DNA from: Duganella aceris
GTDB taxonomy: Bacteria; Pseudomonadota; Gammaproteobacteria; Burkholderiales; Burkholderiaceae_D
Length of the DNA: 64,000 nt
Direction: 5' to 3'
Assembly: GCF_011090165.1 (NCBI RefSeq)
Contig: NZ_JAADJT010000009.1
Location: 248,001 to 312,000, forward strand
Part shown: piece by piece, positions 52,701 to 60,725 of the stretch
How the letters are laid out: every line of letters begins with the position of its first letter
Numbering within the stretch: position 1 is the stretch's first letter
Notes under the pieces: generated by a model
What the model was told of the DNA's origin: nothing
Seen by the model: only the letters and a program-made list of their open reading frames with translations
Databases searched by the model: none
Position numbers and translations under genes: made by a program

Positions 52701-55700
52701 GCGGGCGGCGGCGCCGTGATGCTGTCCATCGTCTCCGCCACCAGATCGTCCAGCCGCGACTCGATATCATCGCTGGCCGCAGGCGGCGTGGCCGCCAGTT
52801 CCGCGCGCAACTCGTGCAGCGCGGCGATCAGTTCCGGCTGCGCGGCCGGCATCTCGCCCGCCGCGAAGCTTTGCAGCATCTGACGTATGCGCTCGATCGT
52901 GAAGTCCAGCAGATCGTGCTGCACCTGGTCCAGATGCGGCGCCGGCGGCAGCAGCGATTCCAGCGTCGCCTCCAGCGCCAACGCAAGCTCGCGCAAGGAC
53001 TTGAAGCCCACCGTGCCGGACGTGCCGGCCAGCGTGTGCGACGCCTGCAACGCTTCCGGATTGACCGGACGGCGCGGCTCATGCCGCCATTCGCCGAAGT
53101 CCTGCACCAGCAGCCGAACCAGGTCGTCGGTCTCGTGCAAGTAGATGTTGTACAGCGGCAGAGGAATTTCCAGCTCGCCGATATGTTTGACGTTGTCGTC
53201 GCGCGGCGCCGGCTGTGCGATGCTCGGGAATTCGATGACGTTGCCGTGAACGACCGGCGCGGCGGGCAGCGGCGGCACGGGCGGCACTGGCGGCACTGGC
53301 GGCACCAGCGGCACCAGCGGCACCAGCGGCAACGCAGGTTCGGCGGCCTCGAAAGCGATGTCCTCCAGCTCCTCCTCCGGCGGCGCAAGCGCCTCGATTT
53401 CCTCGTCGGCCGCCAGCGGCGCATGCTCCGCCGGCTCAAGCGACGAAACCGCGTCGTCGCTTGCGGGCGGCGCCTCGGTGGCCGGCGAAGGCGTCGGCGC
53501 CGGAGCATCGATGGAGAAATCGCCACCCTCCTGTACCCGCGCGGCGGCGGCGGACAACGCGTCCGCATTGCGCGACGAAACGCCGGCCGTCGCCAGCTCC
53601 GCCACCCAAGCGCCCATATCGACAGCCGCATGATGCAACAGCGCGAACAACGCATCCGTCGCCGGACGCCCATCCGCCAGCCACGTATTCATGACCCGCT
53701 CAACCCCATGCGCCGCATCGGCGAACTGATTCAAGCCCACCATCCGCCCGCTACCCTTGAGCGTATGGAAGGAGCGCCGCAACATGGTCAGATTCTCCTC
53801 GCTGCCCGACTCCGCGCGCGGCTTGCCCAGCGTCGCATCGACAAACTCCAATACCTCGCGCGCCTCGGTGATGAAGATCTCCAGCAGCTCCGCCTCGACC
53901 GCAGCATCGCTGGCGGCCGGCGGCGGCGCCTCGGCCGGCATCGCCGCCGGCGCCGGCGAAGGCACCCGCTCCTCCAGCACCGGAATCGACTCCGACGCCG
54001 GCATCTTCTTGAACGGCACCGAACGGAAGGTCCCATGCTCCGCATCGAACGCAAAGCGCTCGCGCGCACCTGCCGGATTCTGCGCCAGCATATCGACAAA
54101 GAAGCCCAACGCCCCGACGTTCTGCGCGATATCGTCCAAAGCCTTCGGCTCCAGCGCCGGATCGCCGCCGCCGTTCGCCAGCGCCGCCACGGCCGCCTTC
54201 ACATGCAGCGCCGCCCGCATCGCATCCTCCTGGTCGAGGATCGCCAGCGCACCCTGCAACTGATGCAGCACCGACGCCAGTTCCACCAGCGCCGGCCGAT
54301 GCGACGGATCGGCGTAATACTCGTCCAGCACCTTCTCCACCTGCCGCAGGCCGGTCTTCATTTCCATCGCCAGCGCGATCACCGTATCGTCCTGCCGCAT
54401 CTGATGCGCCAGGCCGTTCTGCCACTGCGCCGGCTCCGGCGGCGTATCGCCGGACACCAGCGCCAGCAAGCGCGCGCCGATGGTATCGGCGTGCGCGGTG
54501 AAGTCGTCCGGCAGATGACGGATCTGTTCCAGACCATGCTCGGCGAACAGCAAGGCGGTCGCCATCTCCAGCGCCAGCTCCTCGCTGCGGCCCACCGACA
54601 CCGCCGTGCGCGCCACATCGGCCAACTGCCGCAGCAGCGCGCTCAACGCCGGTATGTTCAATTGATCGCATTCGGCCGCGACCTCCGCCAGCGACTGGCC
54701 GAAGGCCGCGTCCAGCGCCGGATCGATTTCCGCGTTGGCCAGACGGTCCCAGTTCGCCTTGGCCTGCACCATGCCGGCCTTGGCCCGCTCAAGCGCTTCG
54801 GTATCGATCTGGCCGTAACGGCGCGCCTCGTAATCGGCCGGCACCAGGCCGTCCAGTCCATAGGCGCCGCGCAACTGCCACACCGTCGCCGACGCCGAAT
54901 CCGGCGCCGCCGCGATGAAGAACAACGCATCGCGCAGCATCGCATCCGGCAACGCGCCCTGGCCCTGGCTCAAACGGCGTATCTGCAGATTGATCAAACC
55001 GAACAACTGCTTGATGTACAAGCCGCCCGCCAGCTCGCCGCTCGCGACCAGCTCCGCGAAGCCCTGCATCGCCAGCCAGAAGGCGCGCGCCTTGTCGTCC
55101 TGCTGCGCATCGGCCACCAGCTTGACCGCCTCCAGCAGCGCCGCCGCATGCTCGCGCTGCTGCGCCGCATCGGCGCTCTTCATGTACGGCAGCAGCGCGC
55201 GTTCGAAACGCTGGCGATAGGCGGCGTAATCGGCATCGCCGGCCGGCGCCGGCGCCGGCGGCAACTGCGGCGCCCGCGACAAATCGGGATAGAACAGATC
55301 GGCCGGATGGATGCGCTCCGCCCCCATCATTTCCAGCACGGCGCGATAGTATGGAAAGAGCCTGGCCGGCTGCGACGGCGCGCCTTCCAGCAGCTCCTCC
55401 AGATACTCGACCAGCGCGCGGTACAGCAGCGCCAGCGTCTCCGCATTGTCCGTGCTGCATTTCAGCGTGCCGGCCTTGAAGCGGTCCAGCGCCGCCTCCG
55501 CCGTCTCGGTCATCAAGCTGACGCCGTCCACGTCCACCATCTGCAAGGCGCCGTGCGCCTGGTGCAAATGCGACTTCGCATGCTGCAACTGGGTCGCCTG
55601 ATCTTCCGGCGCCCGTCCACCGGCCTCGAACAGCGCGGTGCGGGAGCGCGCCAGCGACTCGCGGATCTCCACCATCACCCAAGACAAGGGTCCGGTGTCA

Positions 55701-55741
55701 AATTGCGGTTGCGGCGATGTCGAAAAATCAGTTGTGGTCAT
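49751..55741 (-). CDS. chpA: ChpA/PilL-type hybrid chemotaxis kinase for type IV pili
   Basis: A 1996-residue CheA hybrid. The N-terminus has a PilL/FimL-like Hpt-related domain (His63 in QAHGALQMV). Three canonical Hpt sites follow: His659 (FHTLKGSGRMVG), His902 (SHTLAGTSGTVG) and His1267 (LHTVKGSARMAG). Then come the CheA dimerisation and ATPase domains (N-box FEHLLRNAIAHGVESR), a CheW domain and a receiver with Asp1924 (LVDIEMPRMDG). Linkers are low complexity: a VPP run near 804-824 and a Pro/Glu run near 1078-1217. ATG 55741 with AGAGA is better than the upstream TTG. It is the last gene of the pilGHIJ-chpA operon controlling twitching. Confidence 0.93.
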   Translation of the reverse strand: MTTTDFSTSPQPQFDTGPLSWVMVEIRESLARSRTALFEAGGRAPEDQATQLQHAKSHLHQAHGALQMVDVDGVSLMTETAEAALDRFKAGTLKCSTDNAETLALLYRALVEYLEELLEGAPSQPARLFPYYRAVLEMMGAERIHPADLFYPDLSRAPQLPPAPAPAGDADYAAYRQRFERALLPYMKSADAAQQREHAAALLEAVKLVADAQQDDKARAFWLAMQGFAELVASGELAGGLYIKQLFGLINLQIRRLSQGQGALPDAMLRDALFFIAAAPDSASATVWQLRGAYGLDGLVPADYEARRYGQIDTEALERAKAGMVQAKANWDRLANAEIDPALDAAFGQSLAEVAAECDQLNIPALSALLRQLADVARTAVSVGRSEELALEMATALLFAEHGLEQIRHLPDDFTAHADTIGARLLALVSGDTPPEPAQWQNGLAHQMRQDDTVIALAMEMKTGLRQVEKVLDEYYADPSHRPALVELASVLHQLQGALAILDQEDAMRAALHVKAAVAALANGGGDPALEPKALDDIAQNVGALGFFVDMLAQNPAGARERFAFDAEHGTFRSVPFKKMPASESIPVLEERVPSPAPAAMPAEAPPPAASDAAVEAELLEIFITEAREVLEFVDATLGKPRAESGSEENLTMLRRSFHTLKGSGRMVGLNQFADAAHGVERVMNTWLADGRPATDALFALLHHAAVDMGAWVAELATAGVSSRNADALSAAAARVQEGGDFSIDAPAPTPSPATEAPPASDDAVSSLEPAEHAPLAADEEIEALAPPEEELEDIAFEAAEPALPLVPLVPLVPPVPPVPPVPPLPAAPVVHGNVIEFPSIAQPAPRDDNVKHIGELEIPLPLYNIYLHETDDLVRLLVQDFGEWRHEPRRPVNPEALQASHTLAGTSGTVGFKSLRELALALEATLESLLPPAPHLDQVQHDLLDFTIERIRQMLQSFAAGEMPAAQPELIAALHELRAELAATPPAASDDIESRLDDLVAETMDSITAPPPAAAESPLDLLFREAYNAISGTVPESEAFTPPPAKKKPEIHVDDGIDDLFNAAFDDAFADPPLKMAEPIAPPSAPEPEPEPIAPPPAPEMEPIALPPVPKPEPVVELEPAGEPEPIAPQPVPEPEPGAELESAAEPEPEAATEPQPTVELEPGEPDLAEAAPQPESESPPLAEPTESDSDADSELDAEVLTLAPAEPEILTAAPALFNDELDADLLPVFLEEGADLLPQVGEALRAWQHNPADTPQAQSLLRLLHTVKGSARMAGAMRLGQHAHEIETHIENMVHASSATPQAFDELMAHYDHALLLFEQLQHPDALQAAAAQAADATGKDGNAPAVVGGSADGSATTSQEATAADQGGGAIAAQGPAAAPFDEIQPGVKSPLVRVRADILDRLVNQAGEVSISRSKLENEVETLRSSLFDFSENLTRLRRQLREVEMQAESQIASRMSISSEREFDPLEFDRFTRLQELTRMMAESVNDVASFHESLTRSVDNAGADLVLQARLTRDLQRDLMRVRMVPFASISERLFRVARQSAKEVDKRVNLDIRGSAVEIDRSVLERMAAPFEHLLRNAIAHGVESRQARGDAGKNETGELLVQVAQQGNEVVIEFSDDGAGLDLERIRTKGIALGLLEKDEEVSDAQIADLIFEPGFSTAEALTELSGRGLGMDIVQSEAQALGGRIDLFSDPGKGTRFTIRLPLTLAVTQVVLLSAGGSTYAVPATLVEQVLQMKEAALAEAHGNGHVPIQGQQAALHYLPTLLGSADAHPPAQRSSPVMMLKNGNDRLAVQVDEVLGNREVVIKNIGPQLSRMVGISGATVLGSGEIVLILNPVALAQQLAHHPEMKPPVAQAAGENPAPRAPGRNIMVVDDSMTVRRVTQRLLEREGYHVTLAKDGVDALEQLQGMSPDLMLVDIEMPRMDGFDLTRNVRGDDRTRDIPIIMITSRSADKHRNYALELGVNAYFGKPFQEPVLLEAITGLLKDRAS
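53271..53333. repeat. seven 9-base tandem units inside chpA
   Basis: Seven imperfect copies of a 9-base unit (GGCGGCACT / AGCGGCACC) encode a VPP/VPL run on the minus strand between two Hpt domains. Copy number may vary between strains by replication slippage without a frameshift, since the unit is three codons. Confidence 0.8.
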
Positions 55742-55780
55742 GCGCTTCTCTCTGTCCTTCAATCCTTCAGTGATGGCAGG

Positions 55781-58132
55781 TCAGTTCGCGATACGGAATC
55801 GCGCCACCGAGTTTTTCAGTTCCTGCGCCAGCACCGACAGCTTGTGAATCGATTGTGCGGTTTGTTGGGTACCGTCCTGCGTCTGCTCGGTCACCGTCAA
55901 AATGTGTTGGATGTTCTGCGCCACGCCGGTCGCCGACGTCGCCTGCTGGCCGGTCGCCAGCGAGATGCCGGAGATCAGTTCCGCCAGCCGGTTCGACACC
56001 TGCGAGATGTCGTTCAGCGCCGCGCCGGCCGCGTCGGACAGGCGCGCGCCTTCGACCACGCCCTGCGTCGATTTTTCCATCGCCGCCACGGCGTCGTGGG
56101 TATCGGTCTGAATGGTGCGCACCAGCGCGCCGATCTGCTTGGCCGCGCCGGCCGAGCGTTCCGCCAGCCGCTGCACCTCCTCCGCCACCACCGAGAAGCC
56201 GCGTCCCGCCTCGCCGGCCGACGCGGCCTGGATCGCCGCGTTCAGCGCCAGCACGTTGGTCTGCTCGGTGATGTCGGAAATCAGCTCGGTGATCTCGCCG
56301 ATCTCCTGCGACGATTCGCCCAGGCGCTTGATGCGCTTGGAGGTGTCCTGGATCTGCTCGCGGATCTCGTGCATGCCCTTGATCGCGTTCTCCACCGCCG
56401 TCGAACCCTGCTGCGCCGCCGCCACCGACTGGCGCGCCACGTCGGCCGATTCGCTGGCGGAGCGCGACACGTCGGTGATCTCGCTGGCCATCTTCGCCAC
56501 CGTCGCCGACGCGTCCTGGATTTCGCGCGACTGCTGCTGCGACGCCTGCAGCAGATCGCTGGAGATGCTTTGCGCGTGCGTCGACGCCTTGGTCACCTGC
56601 TCGGCGGTCGCGGTCACGCGGCCCACCAGCCCGCGCAGCTCCTCCACCGTGTAGTTGACCGAGTCGGCGATGGCGCCGGTGATGTCTTCCGACACCGTGG
56701 CCTGCACCGTCAAATCGCCGTCCGCCACTTCCTGCAACTCGTTCATCAGGCGCAGAATCGCCGCCTGGTTCTGGTCGTTCATCGCCTTGGCTTCCTCTTC
56801 CTTGCGCTGCGACTGCTGGCGCATGGTGTCGGCTTCCTGGCGGCGGCGGTCGGCGCCACGGGTGCGGTTGTACGAATCCATCAGCAGCACGCGGCCGATG
56901 GCCGCCGCCGAGATCAGCGTCAGCATGCCGCCGGCCACCATCAGCCAGAAGGTCATGTCGAGCGAATCCTGGGCGTCGCGGTAGGCCGCCTGCGCGGTCG
57001 ACAGGCGTTGGCGCAACGCTTCGTTCTCGGTGAAGATCAGCTGCTCGGCCACTTTCGCCGCGCTGAATTTATCCAGCTTGTCGAGAATGGCGGTAACCAG
57101 CTTCTGGTATTCCTCGAAGTCGGTCTTCAAGGCGGTGAATTTTTCGCGCAGGTCGGCGTCGCGCACCGCGCCCAGTCCCAGCGGCACGCTGCCGTTGAGG
57201 AAGCCGTCGATGGTGTTGCGGAACACCGTGGTGTCGCGGCCCAATTGGAACGCCGTTTCCGAGCTGATGCCGCCGGCGGTGAGGAATTCGCCGGCGCTGC
57301 GGCTCATGCGCTGGGTCAGCATGGTCAGCTTGCCGAGCGCCGCGATCTCGCGCGCCGAACCGCCGCGCTGCACCTTAAGCGCGCTGATCTCTTCGGTGCG
57401 CGACAGCAGGTCGGGCGACATCGCGTTCAGCTTCTGCAGCGTTTTATCGACGCCGCTCAGCTCCGTCTTCAGCGTCAGGATGGTGCCGGCGGCGAGGTCG
57501 GTCGCGGTCCACTGCTTGCGCGCGGCCGCCACCACCGGCGCGACGGCCGTCGTCGGCTCGCCGATGTCGCGGCCCTGGTATTGGCCGCCGCGCGTCATCA
57601 GCGTGATGTCCTGATTCAGCTCCTTGCGGCTTTCCTCCAGCTGGCGGAAGCCTTCGGCGCTGCCCTGCACCGCGTTCGGCGCCGCCTTGCCGATGCGCTG
57701 CGAGTGCATCAGCGCATCGCTGGCCACCTGGGTTTGCGCCGAGCGGTTGGCGCCGTGCAGGGTGTTGAGCGCGACGAACACCGCGCTCAGCGCAAGGCTG
57801 ATCGCCAGCGCCGACGACAGCACGCTCAGTTGACGCTGCGCCGGCAGATGGCCGATCAGCGGCAGCTTGAAGCCGGCGCCCGCTTCCGCGTTTGCGGCGG
57901 CGCTGCCGGCGGCGCGGCGGCCCAGCGCATCGCGCAATCGCAGCGGCGCTTCGCTGTCGTTGCCTCCGACGGCGCCGGCCGCATCGGCTTGCGCCGGCGC
58001 CGCAGCGAATGGAGACGTTGGCGCGGCGCGCAGGAACTGCGAGTCGCCCGCTTCGCCGAATTCTGAATTCGCTGCCATGTCCTGGCCGGCATTCCGGTTG
58101 CCGCGCGAGAAAATACCCATGTTGAAAGCCAT
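55781..58132 (-). CDS. pilJ: PilJ-type methyl-accepting chemotaxis protein
   Basis: A 783-residue receptor. The cytoplasmic N-terminus of about 95 residues is followed by a membrane span (VLSSALAISLALSAVFVAL), a periplasmic domain of about 270 residues with two helical modules, a second span (FWLMVAGGMLTLISAAAIG), a HAMP-like region and a signalling domain whose tip reads EITELISDITEQTNVLALNA. ATG 58132 has AGAGGG upstream. PilJ senses surface contact or pilus state and drives the ChpA kinase. It is coupled closely to chpA (39-base gap). Confidence 0.93.
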   Translation of the reverse strand: MAFNMGIFSRGNRNAGQDMAANSEFGEAGDSQFLRAAPTSPFAAAPAQADAAGAVGGNDSEAPLRLRDALGRRAAGSAAANAEAGAGFKLPLIGHLPAQRQLSVLSSALAISLALSAVFVALNTLHGANRSAQTQVASDALMHSQRIGKAAPNAVQGSAEGFRQLEESRKELNQDITLMTRGGQYQGRDIGEPTTAVAPVVAAARKQWTATDLAAGTILTLKTELSGVDKTLQKLNAMSPDLLSRTEEISALKVQRGGSAREIAALGKLTMLTQRMSRSAGEFLTAGGISSETAFQLGRDTTVFRNTIDGFLNGSVPLGLGAVRDADLREKFTALKTDFEEYQKLVTAILDKLDKFSAAKVAEQLIFTENEALRQRLSTAQAAYRDAQDSLDMTFWLMVAGGMLTLISAAAIGRVLLMDSYNRTRGADRRRQEADTMRQQSQRKEEEAKAMNDQNQAAILRLMNELQEVADGDLTVQATVSEDITGAIADSVNYTVEELRGLVGRVTATAEQVTKASTHAQSISSDLLQASQQQSREIQDASATVAKMASEITDVSRSASESADVARQSVAAAQQGSTAVENAIKGMHEIREQIQDTSKRIKRLGESSQEIGEITELISDITEQTNVLALNAAIQAASAGEAGRGFSVVAEEVQRLAERSAGAAKQIGALVRTIQTDTHDAVAAMEKSTQGVVEGARLSDAAGAALNDISQVSNRLAELISGISLATGQQATSATGVAQNIQHILTVTEQTQDGTQQTAQSIHKLSVLAQELKNSVARFRIAN

Positions 58133-58157
58133 TACACCCTCTCCGGATTGATGATAC

Positions 58158-58727
58158 CTACACGAGACCTACCTGTGAAAAACGGGCTTCACGCACCAGC
58201 TGCGCCAGATCGATGCGGATCCATTGCTGGCCCTCGCCATCGCGGAAATGCTGGTTGCGCCATGATGGCGCATCATCGGCGTCCTGCTCCACCGGTTCCA
58301 TGTCGGCCAGCTTGCGCAGGCCCAGCACGCGCTCGGCCAGCAGCGCGCAGTTGAAGCCCAGTCCGGGCGCGAAGGTGATCAGGCGACGCTCGGCGGCGGC
58401 ATCGCCGGCGCCGGCGGCCTGGCCCTGGTAGCGCGCCAGGTCGATCACGCCGGTCAGGTTGCCGCGAATATTGGCCAGACCCAGATACCAGTCGCGCGCC
58501 AGCGGCACCGGCGTCACCGCCTGCTGCGGCACGATCTCGCTGATCTGGGTCAGGTCCAGCAGACACAGACTGTCGCCGATCCGCACGCCCAGTTCACGTC
58601 CGCTTTCCGCAGCGCCGGTCTTGGCGGCCTGCATGCGCTCCAGCAGCTGCACTTGATATTGGCGCAAGCGGCTGCGGCGTTCCGGGCCGGCCGAAGAGTT
58701 GGAGGTGTCGAGCGTTTGGCTGCTCAT
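58158..58727 (-). CDS. pilI: PilI CheW-like adaptor
   Basis: A 189-residue CheW-domain protein. Characteristic sequence includes IGDSLCLLDLTQISEIVPQQ and WYLGLANIRGNLTGVIDLA. It should link PilJ to ChpA at the cell pole. The stop of pilH precedes its start by one base, and pilJ starts 25 bases after its stop. The length exceeds single-domain CheW because of a 35-residue N-terminal extension. Confidence 0.92.
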   Translation of the reverse strand: MSSQTLDTSNSSAGPERRSRLRQYQVQLLERMQAAKTGAAESGRELGVRIGDSLCLLDLTQISEIVPQQAVTPVPLARDWYLGLANIRGNLTGVIDLARYQGQAAGAGDAAAERRLITFAPGLGFNCALLAERVLGLRKLADMEPVEQDADDAPSWRNQHFRDGEGQQWIRIDLAQLVREARFSQVGLV

Positions 58728-58728
58728 C

Positions 58729-59097
58729 TTACGTGTCGAGCGCCGCGATTTTCGCCAGCAGCTCGGCCGCGTCGACCGGCTTGACCAGGTAATCGCGCGC
58801 GCCCTGGCGCAGGCCCCAGATGCGGTCCGTCTCCTGGTTCTTGCTGGAGCAGATAATCACCGGCACGTCCTGCAGCTCCGGATCGCGGGCGATCGAGCGC
58901 GTGACCTGGAAGCCGTTCGCGCCTGGCATGACCACGTCCATCAGGATCAGCTGCGGCTTGTCGGCCTTGATCTTGGCCAGCGCCTCCTCGCCGTTTTCGG
59001 CGACCGACACGGAAAAACCGTTCTTGACCAGGATGTCGGTCAGGTAATAGCGCTCGGTGGGCGAATCGTCGACGATCAAAATTCTCTGTATGGCCAT
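58729..59097 (-). CDS. pilH: PilH response regulator
   Basis: A 122-residue single-domain receiver. Acidic pocket Asp10/Asp11, phosphoacceptor Asp54 (LILMDVVMPGANG) and Lys106 (YLVKPVDA) are all present. No output domain exists. In Pseudomonas PilH opposes PilG in twitching control. Start ATG 59097 has a strong AAGGGGG site. Confidence 0.92.
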   Translation of the reverse strand: MAIQRILIVDDSPTERYYLTDILVKNGFSVSVAENGEEALAKIKADKPQLILMDVVMPGANGFQVTRSIARDPELQDVPVIICSSKNQETDRIWGLRQGARDYLVKPVDAAELLAKIAALDT

Positions 59098-59117
59098 GGT
59101 TCCCCCTTGCGGCTTTC

Positions 59118-59525
59118 TTATTCGGCTGATGCGACAGCGCCGCCGGTGTGCTCGCGCACGGCGGTCAGCAGGCTGTCCTTGGTAAAAGGTTTGGTCAGGT
59201 AGGCGGCCGAGCCGACCATCGCGCCGCGCGCGCGGTCGAACAGGCCGTCCTTGGAAGACAGCATCAGTACCGGCGTGGTATGGAATTTCGCGCTTTTCTT
59301 GATCAGCGCGCAAGTCTGGTAACCGTCCAGGCGCGGCATCAGGATGTCGCAGAACACCAGCGCCGGGTGATGGTCGTTGATCTTGGCCAGCGCGTCGAAG
59401 CCATCCTCGGCCAGCACCACCTGGTAGCCGGCCTGGGTCAGGAAGATCTCGGCCGAGCGACGAATCGTGCTGCTGTCGTCGATCACCATGATTTTCAGGG
59501 CATTAGCTGGCGGCGTGGTGGTCAT
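59118..59525 (-). CDS. pilG: PilG response regulator
   Basis: A 135-residue single-domain receiver with Asp16/Asp17, phosphoacceptor Asp60 (LVFCDILMPRLDG) and Lys112 (YLTKPFTKDS). It is the first gene of the Chp operon and should promote pilus extension. A perfect 17-bp palindrome lies 19-35 bases upstream of its start, overlapping the region where the promoter must be. Confidence 0.92.
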   Translation of the reverse strand: MTTTPPANALKIMVIDDSSTIRRSAEIFLTQAGYQVVLAEDGFDALAKINDHHPALVFCDILMPRLDGYQTCALIKKSAKFHTTPVLMLSSKDGLFDRARGAMVGSAAYLTKPFTKDSLLTAVREHTGGAVASAE

Positions 59526-59543
59526 AGTCGGATCGCTGGAATG

Positions 59544-59560
59544 GTGCTATACCATAGCAC
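59544..59560 (-). promoter_or_regulatory. 17-bp palindrome upstream of the pil-chp operon
   Basis: Perfect 7-base arms GTGCTAT / ATAGCAC with centre ACC (plus strand) lie just before pilG, next to a purine-rich GGGAGGG on the plus strand (CCCTCCC on the operon strand). TATAGC/TATGGT within it could be part of a -10 box, so a bound regulator would block or recruit polymerase. Confidence 0.4.
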
Positions 59561-59588
59561 AGGGAGGGCAACGGGTGCGCGGCGGAGA

Positions 59589-59780
59589 TCAGATTGCGAC
59601 CATCTCGAAATCGTCCTTGCGGGCGCCGCATTCCGGACAGCTCCAGTTCATCGGCACGTCGGCCCAACGGGTACCGGGCGCCAGGCCCTCTTCCGGCAAG
59701 CCGGCCTGTTCGTCGTAGATCCAGCCGCAGATCAGGCACATCCAGGTCTTGAACTCCTGCGTTGTTTCATTGCTACTCAC
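59589..59780 (-). CDS. rubA: rubredoxin
   Basis: A 63-residue rubredoxin. Four iron-binding cysteines are Cys15, Cys18 (CLIC) and Cys48, Cys51 (CPEC), with WIYDEQAGLPEEGLAPGTRW between. GTG 59780 was chosen because GGGTGG lies upstream; an upstream TTG at 59801 would add seven residues. It carries electrons in the cytoplasm, for example to oxygenases or oxidative-stress enzymes. It diverges from the thiD-like gene by 57 bases. Confidence 0.93.
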   Translation of the reverse strand: MSSNETTQEFKTWMCLICGWIYDEQAGLPEEGLAPGTRWADVPMNWSCPECGARKDDFEMVAI

Positions 59781-59837
59781 GTTCTGCCACCCTTCAATCA
59801 AGTAAAATGCTGAATTAGGTATCTTAATCTACCCGCC

Positions 59838-60692
59838 GTGCAAAACCAAACTTCTCCTCTCATATTAAGCTTCGGCGCCGCCGATCCCGCCGGCGCGATC
59901 GGCGTCCAGGCCGACCTGGCGGCATTCTCCGCCCTCTCCTGCACCGGACTCGCGGTCACCACCGCGTTGCTGATCGGCGACAGTGCGCGCATCGAAGACG
60001 TGCAGGACATCGACGCCGACTGGGTCTCCGACCAGGCCCGCGTGGTGCTGGAGGACATGACCATGGCCGCCTTCAAGGTCGGCGCGCTGGCCAATGTCGA
60101 GCAGGTGGCGGCGATCGCCGAGATCCTGTCCGACTATCCGGACGCCCCGCTGATCCTCGACCCCTTCAGTTCGCGCCTGCCGGATCCGCCCGACGACGAC
60201 GTCGAAGAACTGCTGACGGCGCTGCGCCAGCTGCTGGTGCCGCAGGCCACGCTGCTGATGCTGTCGACGGTGGAACTGGGCCGGCTGGCCGAGACCTGGC
60301 GCGAAGGCGCCGAGGACACGCTGGAATCGGACGTCGAGCACCTGCTGGCCCTGGGCTGCGAATTCGTGCTGGTCACCGGCACGCCGGCCGCCGCCACGGC
60401 GCAGGGCGAAAGCGTTGCGCCGAACACGCTGGCCAACACCCTGTTCGGCGCCGACGGCATGATCAGCCACGACGCCTGGCAGCATTTGCCCGGCCCGTTC
60501 ATCGGCGCCGGCGGCACGCTGTCGGCGGCGATCACCGCCTTCATGGCGCGCGGCGCCGACGTGCCGGAAGCGGTGGCGGCGGCGCAGGAATATACTGTCG
60601 GCGCGCTGGCGCACGCGCAGCGCTACGGCATGGGCAAATTCGTGCCCAACCGATTCTTCCATCTGCTGACGACCGCAGCGGACATGCAGTAG
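59838..60692 (+). CDS. thiD: ThiD-like hydroxymethylpyrimidine kinase family protein, atypical active site
   Basis: A 284-residue ribokinase-fold protein starting GTG 59838. The N-terminal substrate region reads SFGAADPAGAIGVQADLAAF, a variant of the ThiD motif SDPSGGAGIQADLK. The C-terminal anion-hole motif, normally GTGCT with the catalytic Cys, reads GAGGT, so Gly226 replaces the Cys. It may therefore be a weak or different kinase despite the family match. The position just before hemL is common in Burkholderiales, where it is annotated as ThiD. Confidence 0.75.
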   Translation: MQNQTSPLILSFGAADPAGAIGVQADLAAFSALSCTGLAVTTALLIGDSARIEDVQDIDADWVSDQARVVLEDMTMAAFKVGALANVEQVAAIAEILSDYPDAPLILDPFSSRLPDPPDDDVEELLTALRQLLVPQATLLMLSTVELGRLAETWREGAEDTLESDVEHLLALGCEFVLVTGTPAAATAQGESVAPNTLANTLFGADGMISHDAWQHLPGPFIGAGGTLSAAITAFMARGADVPEAVAAAQEYTVGALAHAQRYGMGKFVPNRFFHLLTTAADMQ

Positions 60693-60725
60693 CTTGCTTA
60701 CCAACCTGATATTGAAGATGCCATC

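Noticed and set aside
53271..53333. Short tandem repeats considered as a CRISPR-like array
   Set aside because: Units are 9 bases without spacers and lie in frame inside chpA, encoding a Pro/Val run.
51635..58066. A 2143-codon open frame on the plus strand opposite chpA and pilJ
   Set aside because: It is extremely Arg/His/Leu rich with no domain pattern and mirrors high-GC codon bias of the real genes on the other strand. It lacks a ribosome site.
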